From Turnera subulata (taxonomy: Eukaryota; Streptophyta; Magnoliopsida; Malpighiales; Passifloraceae): a stretch of 64,000 nt of DNA. Within the stretch, counting starts at the first letter, position 1; each line of letters starts with the position of its first letter. Positions 23,137 through 33,299 of the stretch are shown one piece after another. The DNA is taken from NCBI GenBank assembly GCA_028386065.3, contig JAKUCV010005714.1, positions 7,149 to 71,148 of the forward strand, written 5' to 3'. The notes under the pieces were generated by a model, which searched no databases, was not told where the DNA came from, and saw nothing but the letters and a program-made list of their open reading frames with translations. The position numbers were made by a program, and so were the translations under genes.

Positions 23137-25560
23137 CTCCCCCTTGGATGTCACTGCGTTTTGGGTAAAATGCGCTAAATGGGGAACTGCCTCATTAAAA
23201 ACCTTACCAAGAAAAACCCCGTGGGATAAAAACTTGGTGAAGGAAAAAAGAGTGCAGTGCGTATTCTACTCCCCCTCATTTTGGCCTCTCTTGGTTTCTT
23301 GATGTCGTGGCATGTCAATTATCTCCTCGTCAACTTCAGGGGATGTGTGCCTTGTCTGATCATCATTACTCCAACTGGACATTGTGGGTAGCTTTATCTT
23401 CATAATTTATTGTTGGAGCATCTGTCTTGCCCTTTTGCTTTTTGTAGTCACAATGATGGAACAATTTCATGTGTAAAGTTGTGGCATATGTCCGGCTGTG
23501 CCTTTTGTGGATCAAGTGGGGGATCAGCATCTGCAAGAACCAACTCTTCTTTCTTCGGGCTTACAGGATTAACATGACACCACATCTTTTATATCCCGAA
23601 GATAAGAGCAAATTCATATCTTGCCAATAAGCTTAAGTCAAAAGCTTCAGGCTTTATTTTCTTAGCAATGGATATTGCACTTCAATCAGGGTACTCCAGG
23701 ACCAATCTAATAGCACGGTATTTGGAAGCTTCTTCGGGAGTTCCAATCATAAATTAGTTTATCCATACTCAAAATGATTTAAATTATGTAAAGATCAATT
23801 CAACTCTATTTTGTAATTTCCCGGGAATTAGTTGCTTCAGGCAACTTGGATCCTTCATGGATCTTTCATGTATATATCAAGACTTATGGATCCATAATAA
23901 TAGGCTGCATTTCTAATACTTTTCATATACTGCCAGACTTATCAAAAGGAATTGCATCCACCACAGGGGAGTATATCTCCTCATAATTAATTACTAGGTT
24001 GTTCGGGTAAAACCTTGTGCAACAAACCGTGCTTTATCTCTCATATTCTTTTCTGCACAAATTCCTATTTTATGACCAGTTGAATTTTACACCTTCTGGT
24101 GTATAGTCTACAAGTCCGGAAATTTTTGCTTCGAGCGAGTCCAATTTTTCGCTTCGAGCGAGTCCAACACAGCCTTTAATCATGTTTCTCAATTTTGGCC
24201 AATCATACTACACCTACATTCGTCAAATGTAGGTTTATGATCCTCATTTTATTTAGCGCTATATATTAAATAAGACAAATATTCCGTCGACGGTTATTTT
24301 CACGTCGGTTCCATTTTATTTCTGACACTGTAATTGAGATCTCATCATGCTCATTTATTTCAGGTACCTGAGTTACTTCTGGAACTTTATCAATTTGTGT
24401 CAGAAAAACCTCTTCTGGGGGATTTTCCTCTTCTTGAGGACTTTTAATACAAACCTCTACTAGAGGCCTTATTTCCTTATTGGGACCATCTTATCGCTTT
24501 GCTCCTTTTTCTCTATCGAGAATTTTTTTTCTTTTGGAACCGAGTATAATCTATAGATTCATTTGCATACTTATATTGTTCTTCAGGAACATCAATCTAA
24601 ACAGGAGCATTTGCAGCTGGTATATGGTCACATTTTTCAAATAAATATGTCTGGCAAATGACTTACTAATCTTTTGCAAATGAATCATCTTTTGAACTTC
24701 AGGTTCATACTAATTTATTCGAGGATCAAAAGAAACTAGATATTGATAAATCATTTCAATAATCTCTTGATCCAGCTGCTTATTCTCTCCCCCTGATGTT
24801 GGGTAAAACATCAATTAATAAGCAAAATTTTCTATAAATAAATCTCCAATCCTGTTATAGGTTTCAATTACTGTTGTAATTTATGGAGATTCATACCCAA
24901 CGTAGATTTCCAATCTTCTTTAAAAGGAACAATTTCACAATCCTGTGGTGGAGCATTATATACTAAATAACCAATGGTCCGAAGATGGGAAAAATTAAGT
25001 ATGTGACCATTAATCAATTAAGTGGGGAGATCTTTTAGATTGGCTTGAAGCACTCAAGTGTTGCTGCATATAAAATACTATTTTTCTCAAATAGTAATAT
25101 TTCATCAATGGTTCTGCAATCAATTGTCAATATGGCCCAGATCTTTTTGGGCTTATTTCCAATGGTATGCATTATCCATTTGAAGAAATATACCAGCATT
25201 ATCTGGACATATAGTCTAGTAACATAAGTAGGGACATATACCGCAAGTGGCTTGATTATTAAATCAGTGTGCACAATGCCAACTTGCGTTACATAATAGA
25301 CCATCTAGTCGATGCATCGTAAAAATTACCTAGATGGTTAACACAGCGGATTTATCAGTTCGCGTTCATGTCCCTGAATTATTCAAACTTGCTGGTGATT
25401 ACTAGGCCAATCTCATCTTAGGAAGGCCGTACAATTAATTTCGCAGCAAACAAACACATGGAAATTCATTGATTGTAAAACTTCTGGTTTTTCAATGAAT
25501 GATCCAATAAATTTCGTGCATCATTATTGACCCGGGATGGCCCAACCGGTCATGCCAAAC
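23137..25560 (-). pseudogene. Decayed Ale-type pol: integrase to RNase H
   Basis: Read on the minus strand with many stops. From 25550 downward: GAG-pre-integrase (W-H-D-R-L-G-H-P-G-S near 25500), integrase DNA-facing part (D-N-A-G near 25190), HAA-L-R-like segment near 25060, then G-Y-V-G-Y-E-S-P near 24890, T-S-G-G-E and EPEVQKMIHLQ near 24690-24790. These appear in the normal Ale order. The RT and RNase H parts (23150-24500) are too eroded to show a YVDD box. Several mini-hairpins lie inside it (23641, 23831, 23849, 24577 and 24693). Confidence 0.7.
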
Positions 25561-25574
25561 AATAAGTCCATGTA

Positions 25575-25816
25575 CCAACTTCAAGTTGGTGCCAGCTTCA
25601 GGCTGGATAACTTAGAAAAATTATTTACCAGCTTCTGGCTGGTGCATACTAGCTATAAATTACATATCAATCAGCCAACTTGTAGTTGGTCTCAGCTTTA
25701 GGCTGTATAAACTTGTGTATTTAAACACTTAAAAATTTCTAGCTTCAGGCTAGAGCATTTCAGCTTCTGGCTGGATATGTTAAGTTTCAATTACTCAACT
25801 GCTAGCTTTAGGCTAG
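25575..25816 (-). repeat. Cluster of eight mini-hairpins with TTCAG-type loops
   Basis: Hairpins at 25575-25589, 25592-25606, 25628-25642, 25675-25689, 25693-25705, 25739-25753, 25761-25773 and 25802-25816. Stems are CCAAC/GTTGG, CCAGC/GCTGG, CAGC/GCTG and CTAGC/GCTAG. Loops are TTCAG, TTCTG, TTCAA, TTTAG or TTGTA. The cluster lies just upstream (minus strand) of the pre-integrase domain. On the minus strand several of them also read as Pro-Glu codons, so some protein-level repeat may be mixed in. Confidence 0.85.
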
Positions 25817-26199
25817 CTATATATGTGCCAATTTTAGCCTTATTTATGTCACTCATGTCAAAAAGATCAGAATTATTGGACAATAATTAAAGTAGTGGCA
25901 AACTTTTCCAAAAGCAAAACCTCGAAGCTTGAAAAGCTTTGGAGTTTACTGACAAATAATGCAAAGTTTTAATTACCGAAAAATCTTCTGGATCTTTTCG
26001 GAGACAGGAAAAAGGGTCCTCATTTGAAAAACTGACACCTAGCTGTCTAATCTCAGACTATAAGAAGGGGAGGCGGTTGAGATAGGAAGATGCAGAAAAC
26101 TCAGAAAAACTCAACAAGACAAGAAAAATGCCTTCCCCAGCTACTGTTTTCTTTGTTGAGGGTGCCTCTTTATGAAGAAGGAATAGGTTAGCTTATAGC

Positions 26200-26811
26200 A
26201 TGGTGAATGAGCAACAAGAGGAATTACCGAATGATCTGGCGAGAATTCCTCGTTTAGTGTCTGTTGATGAACTTTATTCATCTAGGTTCTTTGTAACTCC
26301 TATGGAAGAAACATTCTTCCTAGAGGACCAAAGCAATCTAAGGGCTTCCGTTTATGGCTCGGCTAACTCTATTATGTTTTTCAAATCTAATAGACTGCAG
26401 GAATTTCAGCTAGAGCCTTCATGTCAGATTTTAAATCAAAGCAGTTATTATCAGGTTTCCATGATGGCTCAGAGCGTCCAAAGGGTGACTGGGTTACCAT
26501 CTACATGGCCTAAGGTAGGACTTCTACTATGGAATTACAGGGGTGTAGCAAGAAGGTCCCAAGATTTTGTGCGTACCTTAAGGGATCTGAAGAATCAGTA
26601 CAAGCCTAACATGGTACTGATTACTGAGACTTTGTGGCAAGCAGGAGAGAATCATGGTGTGATTCCACTTCGTTTTCCTCCAACGAATCGGTTTGAGATA
26701 CCTGGAGAAAACAACATGGGTGGTATATGGTTCTCCTGGAACGACAGTGTTAGGGTCAACATTAATGGCGAGGCTCAGAGTTTCAGGGTTAATGTTGTAC
26801 CTAACCGTTAA
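26200..26811 (+). CDS. LINE ORF2 N-terminal (endonuclease) fragment
   Basis: An open frame of 203 residues. Residues ~107-200 match the start of plant L1-type endonucleases: LLLWNYRGVARR (for the usual WN-RG), LKNQYKPNMVLITET (the catalytic E in the ET motif) and a GGIWFSWND segment. The first ~105 residues are unlike the endonuclease and may be the tail of an ORF1 or linker. The frame stops after FRVNVVPNR, so most of the endonuclease and all of the RT are missing. It sits inside the Ale element in the opposite orientation. LINEs are usually truncated at the 5' end, so keeping only the 5' part is odd. The start codon choice is arbitrary. Confidence 0.6.
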   Translation: MVNEQQEELPNDLARIPRLVSVDELYSSRFFVTPMEETFFLEDQSNLRASVYGSANSIMFFKSNRLQEFQLEPSCQILNQSSYYQVSMMAQSVQRVTGLPSTWPKVGLLLWNYRGVARRSQDFVRTLRDLKNQYKPNMVLITETLWQAGENHGVIPLRFPPTNRFEIPGENNMGGIWFSWNDSVRVNINGEAQSFRVNVVPNR

Positions 26812-27076
26812 ATAATTTTATTCAGCTTTATGTATGAGAACAATTCCTCTATGTGGATGTTCTCAAGTAATGATCCCTTCTGTAATAATAATATGTATGT
26901 TTTCTTTTGGCCTTGCCTTTTGTCATAATCTTCACAGTCATAATAGTTGGAATAATTTCTTCCATATCCTTGGCAACTGGCACTGTACTGTCTCATTCAC
27001 TTCAAGGAATGGAGCAGAATCAATTTAGTGGGATCCATAACAATTTGTTTAATTGGTGTAAACAAGAAAATTGTAT

Positions 27077-27686
27077 ACTCTTCAGGAGTTTATGCTCTTC
27101 AGGAGCGTATGCATATGATCTTCTAGATCATAGTTACATTTGTATTTTTATGTATGCAACAGTATTCACATACAGTGTTCCTCTCCCCCTTGAATGCTGT
27201 TGCATTTTTGGGTTGGTGGAATATTTCTCTTCAGGAGCACATTAAGACTCATGCTCTTCTGGAGCGGGTTAATAAATTTTCATATAAGTAATTTCCGTGT
27301 ATTAAGTACGGAATATATCATCGCATTGTCAACAGGACAAATGTCTGGGTCATTATTCGAGGAAACGAGAATTTAATGTGCATATAACAAGAAATAAACA
27401 GTAATACGAATAAACATAAAGAAATACGAATAAACATAATGTAAATGTAACAAAAATAATAAGGCTGAAAATTAAACATTAAAGTTAAAGCAATGAACTT
27501 GCACCTCTAGAGTGAGCAAGAATAATATCATAATTTCGTAGTCATTATTTCTACCAGACATGGTTTCACTGATATTACATTTTGTCCTGCAGGGACGCGC
27601 ATTTCTTCAGATAAGACTTTCGGTCTTTGCTGCATTTTTTTCTTTTACTGAGTCTTCATGACTCTTTCATTTAGTCTTCCAGACTA
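27077..27686 (-). repeat. Second set of Ale mini-hairpins
   Basis: Hairpins at 27077-27089 (ACTC/GAGT), 27094-27106 (GCTC/GAGC), 27116-27130 (TGATC/GATCA), 27253-27265 (GCTC/GAGC), 27613-27627 (AAGAC/GTCTT), 27650-27664 (GAGTC/GACTC) and 27672-27686 (TAGTC/GACTA). Loops are TTCAG, TTCTG, TTCTA, TTTCG, TTCAT and TTCCA. They fall in the gag side of the minus-strand element. Confidence 0.8.
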
Positions 27687-28329
27687 TTATGCATTTCAGC
27701 ATTTAATGCCCATATCAAATTTCGTCAGGAAATTTTAAGGGCCCAAAATCAAATAACATAATTAAAAGGCTTAAATAAATAAACAGGGGCCTTTTGTTAA
27801 TTACTTCAATATAAATGACAGAAAATTAAAATTGATGGGCCTTGTATGAACCCAAGCAAAAACATAAAGAAAATCAAGAAAGTAAATATAATGGGCCTTT
27901 TCATAGCCCAATTTGTAATAAAAAGGCGGCCTAGCTGGCCAACAAATGAAACAGGGCGGCATAGCCGACCAACAAATAGATAAGGCGGCTTAGCCGGCCA
28001 ATATTGAATACTATAATAGAGGGTATGCTTACTCGATAAATCTTTCAGTAATAATTTATATAATATATCATATTAATACATGGGCCTTTTAAAAATTAGC
28101 CTAATAAAAATTAAATAACTACAAATTAAAAGAGATGGCCTTACATGTGCCCATTTAAAATGTAAAGAAAAGCAGTAAAATGAATACAATAGCCTTCCGG
28201 GCCTACCGGGAAAATTCCTAGGCGCTGAATTTCGGCCAAACACAAAATAAGTATAATAACCTTCTGGGCTTGCCGGGAAAATCCTGAGACGCTAAATTCC
28301 GGCAATATAAATTCTTTTTTTTTCTCTCT

Positions 28330-29030
28330 CTTTTTCTTTTTCTTTCTCTCCTTTTCTTTTCCTTGTTTTTTTCTCTTGTTTTCCCCCTTTTTTTCTGTTT
28401 GTTTTTTTTTTTGAAGGGCCGGGCCGTGAACAGTACCGGCCCAGTCTTTTCCTTTTGTTTTTTTGCAGTGGGCCGAATAGTCACAGCCCAAGCCCATAAC
28501 TATTCCCGACCCAGGACAAAAACACAAGCCCAGGTGAACCAGGCCCTCGACCCGTCGGGTCAGCCTGACCCATCCGGGTCGTTTTCTCCACCTCGCGGGT
28601 CGCTCGCTGTGACGAGTTGCAGGTGGCGGCGGTGACGACGAACGGCGAGGTGCGAAGGAGGAAGGAGGGGCGGCGACCCGTCTGGTGCTCACAGTGACGC
28701 CTGCCGGTGGCTGCAGGTGCGATAGTGGGGAGAACAAGGGAGGAGGACCCGACGGATTAAGTCGGGTCGTAGACTTGGCAGTCGGGTCTTCTGCTCCTGG
28801 CGGCGCGTCGGCGGCAGAAAACGACCGGAGGAGACGGCGTTGAGGTCGCGACGGTATGGGCGACCTGATGGTGGTGGTGGTGTTTGGAGAAGCGGCCCGG
28901 AACTCTAAACGATGAACAGTAACGGCATGGGTGGCTTACTGTTCATCTTTTTCGTTTTTCTGCATTTTTTTTTCTCTGCTCCAGTATTTTTTTCCTGCCT
29001 GAAAACATGGACTGGTAGAGGCTATTGTGC
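28330..29030 (-). other. 5' leader of the Ale element with GC-rich island
   Basis: A pyrimidine-rich run (28310-28410), then GC-rich sequence to about 28880. Overlapping ORFs occur on both strands (one Lys/Glu-rich because of the pyrimidine run), without any domain; not called as genes. It lies between the putative gag start and the 5' LTR on the minus strand. Confidence 0.4.
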
Positions 29031-29038
29031 TGATAACG
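29025..29038 (-). promoter_or_regulatory. Primer-binding site of the Ale element
   Basis: The minus strand just inside the right LTR reads CGTTATCAGCAC, matching the form commonly seen next to Ale/Retrofit 5' LTRs (thought to pair with an internal part of initiator tRNA-Met). It confirms the minus orientation. Confidence 0.65.
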
Positions 29039-29243
29039 TGTTATAAATATAATGTGTTTAATAGAAAGAATTTGAGTGAAGGAAAATGGAGGCGGGAGAG
29101 GAAGAGGAAGATCAAATAGTTGAGCATCCAACTCGGTTTTCAGCTACGTTCAATCTTATTCTCTTTAGTACACAGATATATATATACAAAATTGGGGTTG
29201 TTGGAACAGTGACATCCACTGTTACGAATCACGTTTTATAACA
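29039..29243 (-). repeat. Right (5') LTR of the Ale-type element
   Basis: 205 bases, close to identical to the left LTR, followed by the target duplication CCTCT. Confidence 0.92.
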
Positions 29244-29248
29244 CCTCT

Positions 29249-29447
29249 AATCGAACGAAAATCAAAGATAAATAATTCAAAAAAAAATTGTGCTAAGCCT
29301 GAGCCTAATTACATGAACAGTTCATTAATTTATTTATTGGGTTTCTAAGCCAAATTAAAGTCCAAAAATTAATAAAAATTAACTTTGGGCTCTAAAACAC
29401 TATAATAATCCAATAAAATAGATAAGTGGCTAAATGTGAGTGTTCAC
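29249..29447 (-). mobile_element. Family B LTR, reversed (part 2, after Ale insertion)
   Basis: Continuation of 21580-22933 ('taatcgaacgaaaatcaaag' to 'ctaaatgtgagtgttcac'), matching 19800-20000 and 52985-53186. Confidence 0.8.
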
Positions 29448-30750
29448 GGTTGCCCCTTGTTGATGAGAGTCTAAGAATTGGAGACGAATTATAATAATTA
29501 TGTGGGATTAGGCTCAGATTGGCACCAATAAATGGATAATTTACACACAAAATAGACTCTTGTTTTCAACTTAAAAACTGCAATGATATAGTATTAATGT
29601 ATAATAAAAATATGATCGTATTTGATAAGACAAGGGAAAAAGTTTTTGATTCTAAAGAGATTAATGAGAGCAAATAAAAATAAAAATAAAAAAATAAAAA
29701 TAAAATTACAATACAATCTTTTCATTATCTACAACATCTCAACTAAAAGTTTAAGCTTACTATTAGGATTTTAAAATTAATAAAATTAATTTTTGTCTTA
29801 TATTCCAGTATCCATGTGATACAGTTATAGGCGTTTGTGTTGGTAGGATACCGAAACTAGATAATCTTTTCTTTTTTTGAACAGCCAAAGATAATCTTTT
29901 AAAAAAGTTTAATCTTACTGTTAAGATTCCAAAACCATTCATCAAATACATCCATGTGGTACATACATATTAGGCTTTTGCATTAGTACACGGACTCCAA
30001 AATTAGATAATATTTTTATTTAGTGAAACGATAGATGGAACAGTAGATGCATAAAGTCATACAAGAAAATACATAAAGGTACACAGAAATACAACTCAGA
30101 CTTTGGAATAAATGTGCCTGGTATATCCCACATGAAATAGGCTAAATGAGTAACATCTAAGTGAAGTGGCGTTTTGAGTTATTTTGTGGTATCTTAGTCA
30201 TGCATATGGAGCTGACTTGGACCTCGCTCGTTGGAGCAAATAAATATGAAATTTTTTAAAAATTAAAGTCACAATTTTTTGACATGAGAATAACCTTATT
30301 ATTGTTAAGTGATCATCTCTCAGCCAATAGTTTAAGTTGGTTGTTGATGTCTAACACTTTGTTTTAATTTTATACTCTAACATCCATGTGGTACACTCAT
30401 AAAAAGTGCTTGCATTGCCATAAGGATTGCATGCAATAATCAAAGCTTAAATAGGTAGCGCATTTGCACTAGAGTGGGTTATCGTACCTTCGGTAGACAT
30501 CATAACCACTCAGCATTCAAGCACCCTGATATCAGCCTTTTCTTTGTTGTGCTTCGGTCACGGTTATTCTACTCAGTTGTGAATAAGGTTCTTAAACATC
30601 ATTGACCATTCAAGAATTCTTGAGGTAGGCCAATGCCTCGAAATTTTCAGAATATAGACCTTGTTCCAATAGGCTGAATGAATAAGGTGAAATATATAAT
30701 TTGTCGTTTACCATATTGAAATAATAAGAATAGTTGTCCTACACCAATGA
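29448..30750. other. Low-copy DNA with old dispersed duplications
   Basis: 29485-29640 is related to 33866-34040 ('aattatgt(g/a)ggatta' to 'tttgataaga'). Two diverged modules at 29745-29870 and 29895-30015 share 'tccatgtg(a/g)tac' and 'ctagataat(c/a)tttt', and a third shares part of this near 30385. 30080-30170 is a reversed relative of the module at 4546-4620. No gene seen. Confidence 0.5.
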
Positions 30751-31068
30751 TGACTAATCACATCCCTACTAATCATAATTAATTAATTTGGTTCCCATCC
30801 AGTTAAAATAGAGATTAGCTGATGTGGAAGCTTGATTAGCAATTTTGTGGATCCAACAATTCGGACCGAAAGTAGGTATTAGCCTGTATCCATTGGTACG
30901 GTATCCAAGTCGATAACATAATTAATAATTATTATTCTGCCGCGTACGGTCCACAAAATGATTTATTAGGCTGCCACATCAGCTAATGAATTAATTAGCA
31001 TAAGTAATACTAATCTCTCATTTAACCGGGCAAAGAGACCAAAATAATAAGGAATGTGACTAATCGTT
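30750..31068. mobile_element. MITE-like element with diverged terminal inverted repeats
   Basis: The left part (30750-30855) and the reverse complement of the right part (30957-31068) share 'taatcacat(c)cc', 'gagattag' and 'gctgatgtgg', and 'attttgtgga' in the same order, giving about 100-bp arms with indels. No coding capacity. Borders are approximate and a target duplication is not clear. Superfamily unassigned. Confidence 0.5.
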
Positions 31069-32613
31069 ATTATCATAGGGGATATGTGCCCCCGCTAAGC
31101 GCGACCGGCCAGGTACCATGTGCACCGATCGCGTGTCACAAGGCACCCAATGGCTTTTCACCGTCTCAACCAGAAGCTTGTTGCCTCTGCCTCACGGGTC
31201 ACCAACCAAAATATATGTAGCGTAAAAGGAAGCAAAATCAACAAACGCAAAGGCAACAAATATAATAAAAAAAATCAAGACCCATTTATAAAGACATCTC
31301 CACTAATGTCACTAAGCTATTGCTACAAGGGGCACTAATTCATGTTATACAAAGACACTACAATCCAATACAATAAAATAATAAATGGAAACCAACTCGG
31401 CTATACCCATCGACCTACAACCCGCTCTCTCAATCTCGCACCTGTAAGACAAGGGGAGAAAACGGGTGCTGAGTTTAAACTCAGTAAGTAGAGTGGACAT
31501 ACAAGCAATAATAAACAATACACAAAAGCGGCAAATAACAGCCAATAGCAAGGTCACCATATCACCATGAACAGCCCACAGGTAAGCTATCGTGATATTG
31601 TACTAGGCCTACCTGTGGGGTGTGGTAGTTTTGCTAGCATGTTCCTCCATAGCCTACAACCCCACATACGAGGCATAACCGATTGGCTACCACAACCACA
31701 CACAACGCCCAACACAATATCACCATCACCAAGAATGACCAAGCGGCCACCACCACCGCAAGGCCCACCGTTACATATATAAATAGAACCAATGCAAGTG
31801 CAATGTATGCAATGCATGAATTCGCAAGTGCATAGCTCATTTAGGGCACAACCAAGGCTATCACCAATAGCACCTTAGCTGCAAATACCAAGCAATCGAG
31901 CGTCTACCAAGCAATCAAGCTTCTACCAAGCAAGTAAGCATCATCAACCATCACAAGTATGCAACCCACTTACCTAGCCATTACAAACATCAAGGCCATT
32001 CATTCCTTCATTTTGGAACCCTTGGGCATCTAGGGTTCTTACTGCCCTATTAAACATATACAAGTACATATCAAAACGTAATATAATCAACCATTACAAG
32101 AAACACACAACTCAACCTCACAAAACCATTCTTACCCTAACTCGGGGTAGAATCTACCCTGCAGCAGTAGAGACTTCACCGAGATCCAGAGTGCAACTAC
32201 AAGCAAAACCATAGCCAGTAATTGAGTATTCTTAGCAGGAGAGACTTCACCGAGATCCAAGGCATCAACGTTACAGTTGTAGCACTGTATTTTAGCTTTC
32301 CATAGCCGCTAAGAATACTCAATTCTTGTCTCTCTAGCTCCAGATATGACTCCTACACTAACTGAAGGTCAAGCAGCAAGTCTGCTGCAGTATAGTGAAT
32401 TTTGAGAGTGCATAACTCTCTCATTTCGGCTCAAAAAATCATAATACCAGAGCCCATGGAACTTTATGGATGTTAGCTAACTCTGGGCTTTAGTTTCACT
32501 TAATTACAATCGATGGTTTGGCCAAAATCCTTTTTTAGTGGGCAAAGGAATCATAAGTGGCCACCCTGTCAGAAAGCAAATAATATTATTCCAATTAAGA
32601 AGAAAATGCCAGC
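31069..32613. other. Intergenic, possibly an LTR remnant
   Basis: Contains 'gagaaaacgggtgctgagtttaaactcag'-style sequence near 31460 and a pair of related modules around 32160-32180 and 32240-32260 ('gagacttcaccgagatcca'). The style resembles a reversed Gypsy LTR but I could not find its ends. ORFs here have no recognisable domain. Confidence 0.3.
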
Positions 32614-32821
32614 CAGTGGCCATGGGCCGGGGAGGCTGAGAGAGGCCATGGCCCCCTAGATAAGTATAATTTTTTAAGTATATAAATCGTCAAAAATGGT
32701 TTAGCTAGTGGAAATATACATCATTCTATTCCCAACAACCAGGTTCGATCCTTTCCCTCTCCCATCACCTTTTCTCTTTTATTTTGGGCCCCCCTACAAA
32801 TCAGTCCTAGCTTCGCCACTG
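32614..32821 (-). mobile_element. hAT-type MITE remnant
   Basis: The right end on the minus strand reads CAGTGGCGAAGCTAGGA, the common plant hAT-derived repeat start, followed by the GGGGGGCCC patch. The left end reads CAGTGGCC. Flanking 8-mers ATGCCAGC and AGACCAGG agree at five of eight positions, compatible with a decayed 8-bp hAT target duplication. Non-coding, about 208 bases. Confidence 0.6.
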
Positions 32822-33177
32822 AGACCAGGAAAACAATATTTAAGCCAAAATACAGCATACAATATGACTTCCATGCCCCAACTCACACATGGCAATGCAA
32901 CCAATGATTTCATAAGTTTCAGTGGCTTTTAACCACTTCTCTTGATGATGTTTTGTCCCTAGGAATTTGATGTAACTCCCCCTGAAATATTCCATTAATT
33001 AACACTCCAATTAACAATCAGAATTAGAATGAAAGAAATCAATATAAAAAGAGCAAGACCATACATAGACTATCCCACAAAAATAAGTGAACAACCATTA
33101 GAATCATCCCAGGTGTGAGATCATAAGTCCTCAACACCTCCTGCAAGGCTAAGTTCTTCATATAAGACTCTGGCCCC

Positions 33178-33298
33178 GTGTATGTGATGCTTGACCTTAA
33201 CCAGCCATTCCAGCAGCAGGAGGAGAAGAACATGAGGCGCATCAAATATTCTCCTCCTGCTGCTGGAATTGCTAGTTAAGGTCAGGCATTACATACAC
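33178..33298. repeat. Near-perfect 50-bp inverted repeat with 17-base loop
   Basis: Left arm (33178-33229) and right arm (33247-33298) pair with about four mismatches. The core CCAGCAGCAGGAGGAGAA pairs perfectly. It could fold as a pri-miRNA-like stem-loop on either strand, or be a young foldback. I do not recognise a known miRNA. Confidence 0.75.
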
Positions 33299-33299
33299 C

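Larger units (their letters stand above)
22934..29243 (-). mobile_element. 6.3-kb Ale/Retrofit-type Copia retrotransposon
   Basis: Two LTRs of about 204 bases (22934-23136 and 29039-29243), both starting TGTTATAAATATAATG and ending TTTTATAACA. It is flanked by the perfect 5-bp duplication CCTCT (22929-22933 and 29244-29248). Without it the surrounding family B LTR reads straight through ('ttgggcctctaatc'), as in 19790-19810. The minus strand carries the decayed polyprotein: HDRLGHPGS-like (about 25500), IRLDNAG-like (about 25190) and YVGYESP-like (about 24890) segments, which are Ale/Retrofit hallmarks. A LINE piece is inserted in plus orientation. The element is not autonomous any more. Confidence 0.9.

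Noticed and set aside
28141..28737. 198-codon minus-strand ORF rich in Lys and Glu
   Set aside because: The Lys/Glu run is the shadow of a long pyrimidine tract in the Ale leader.
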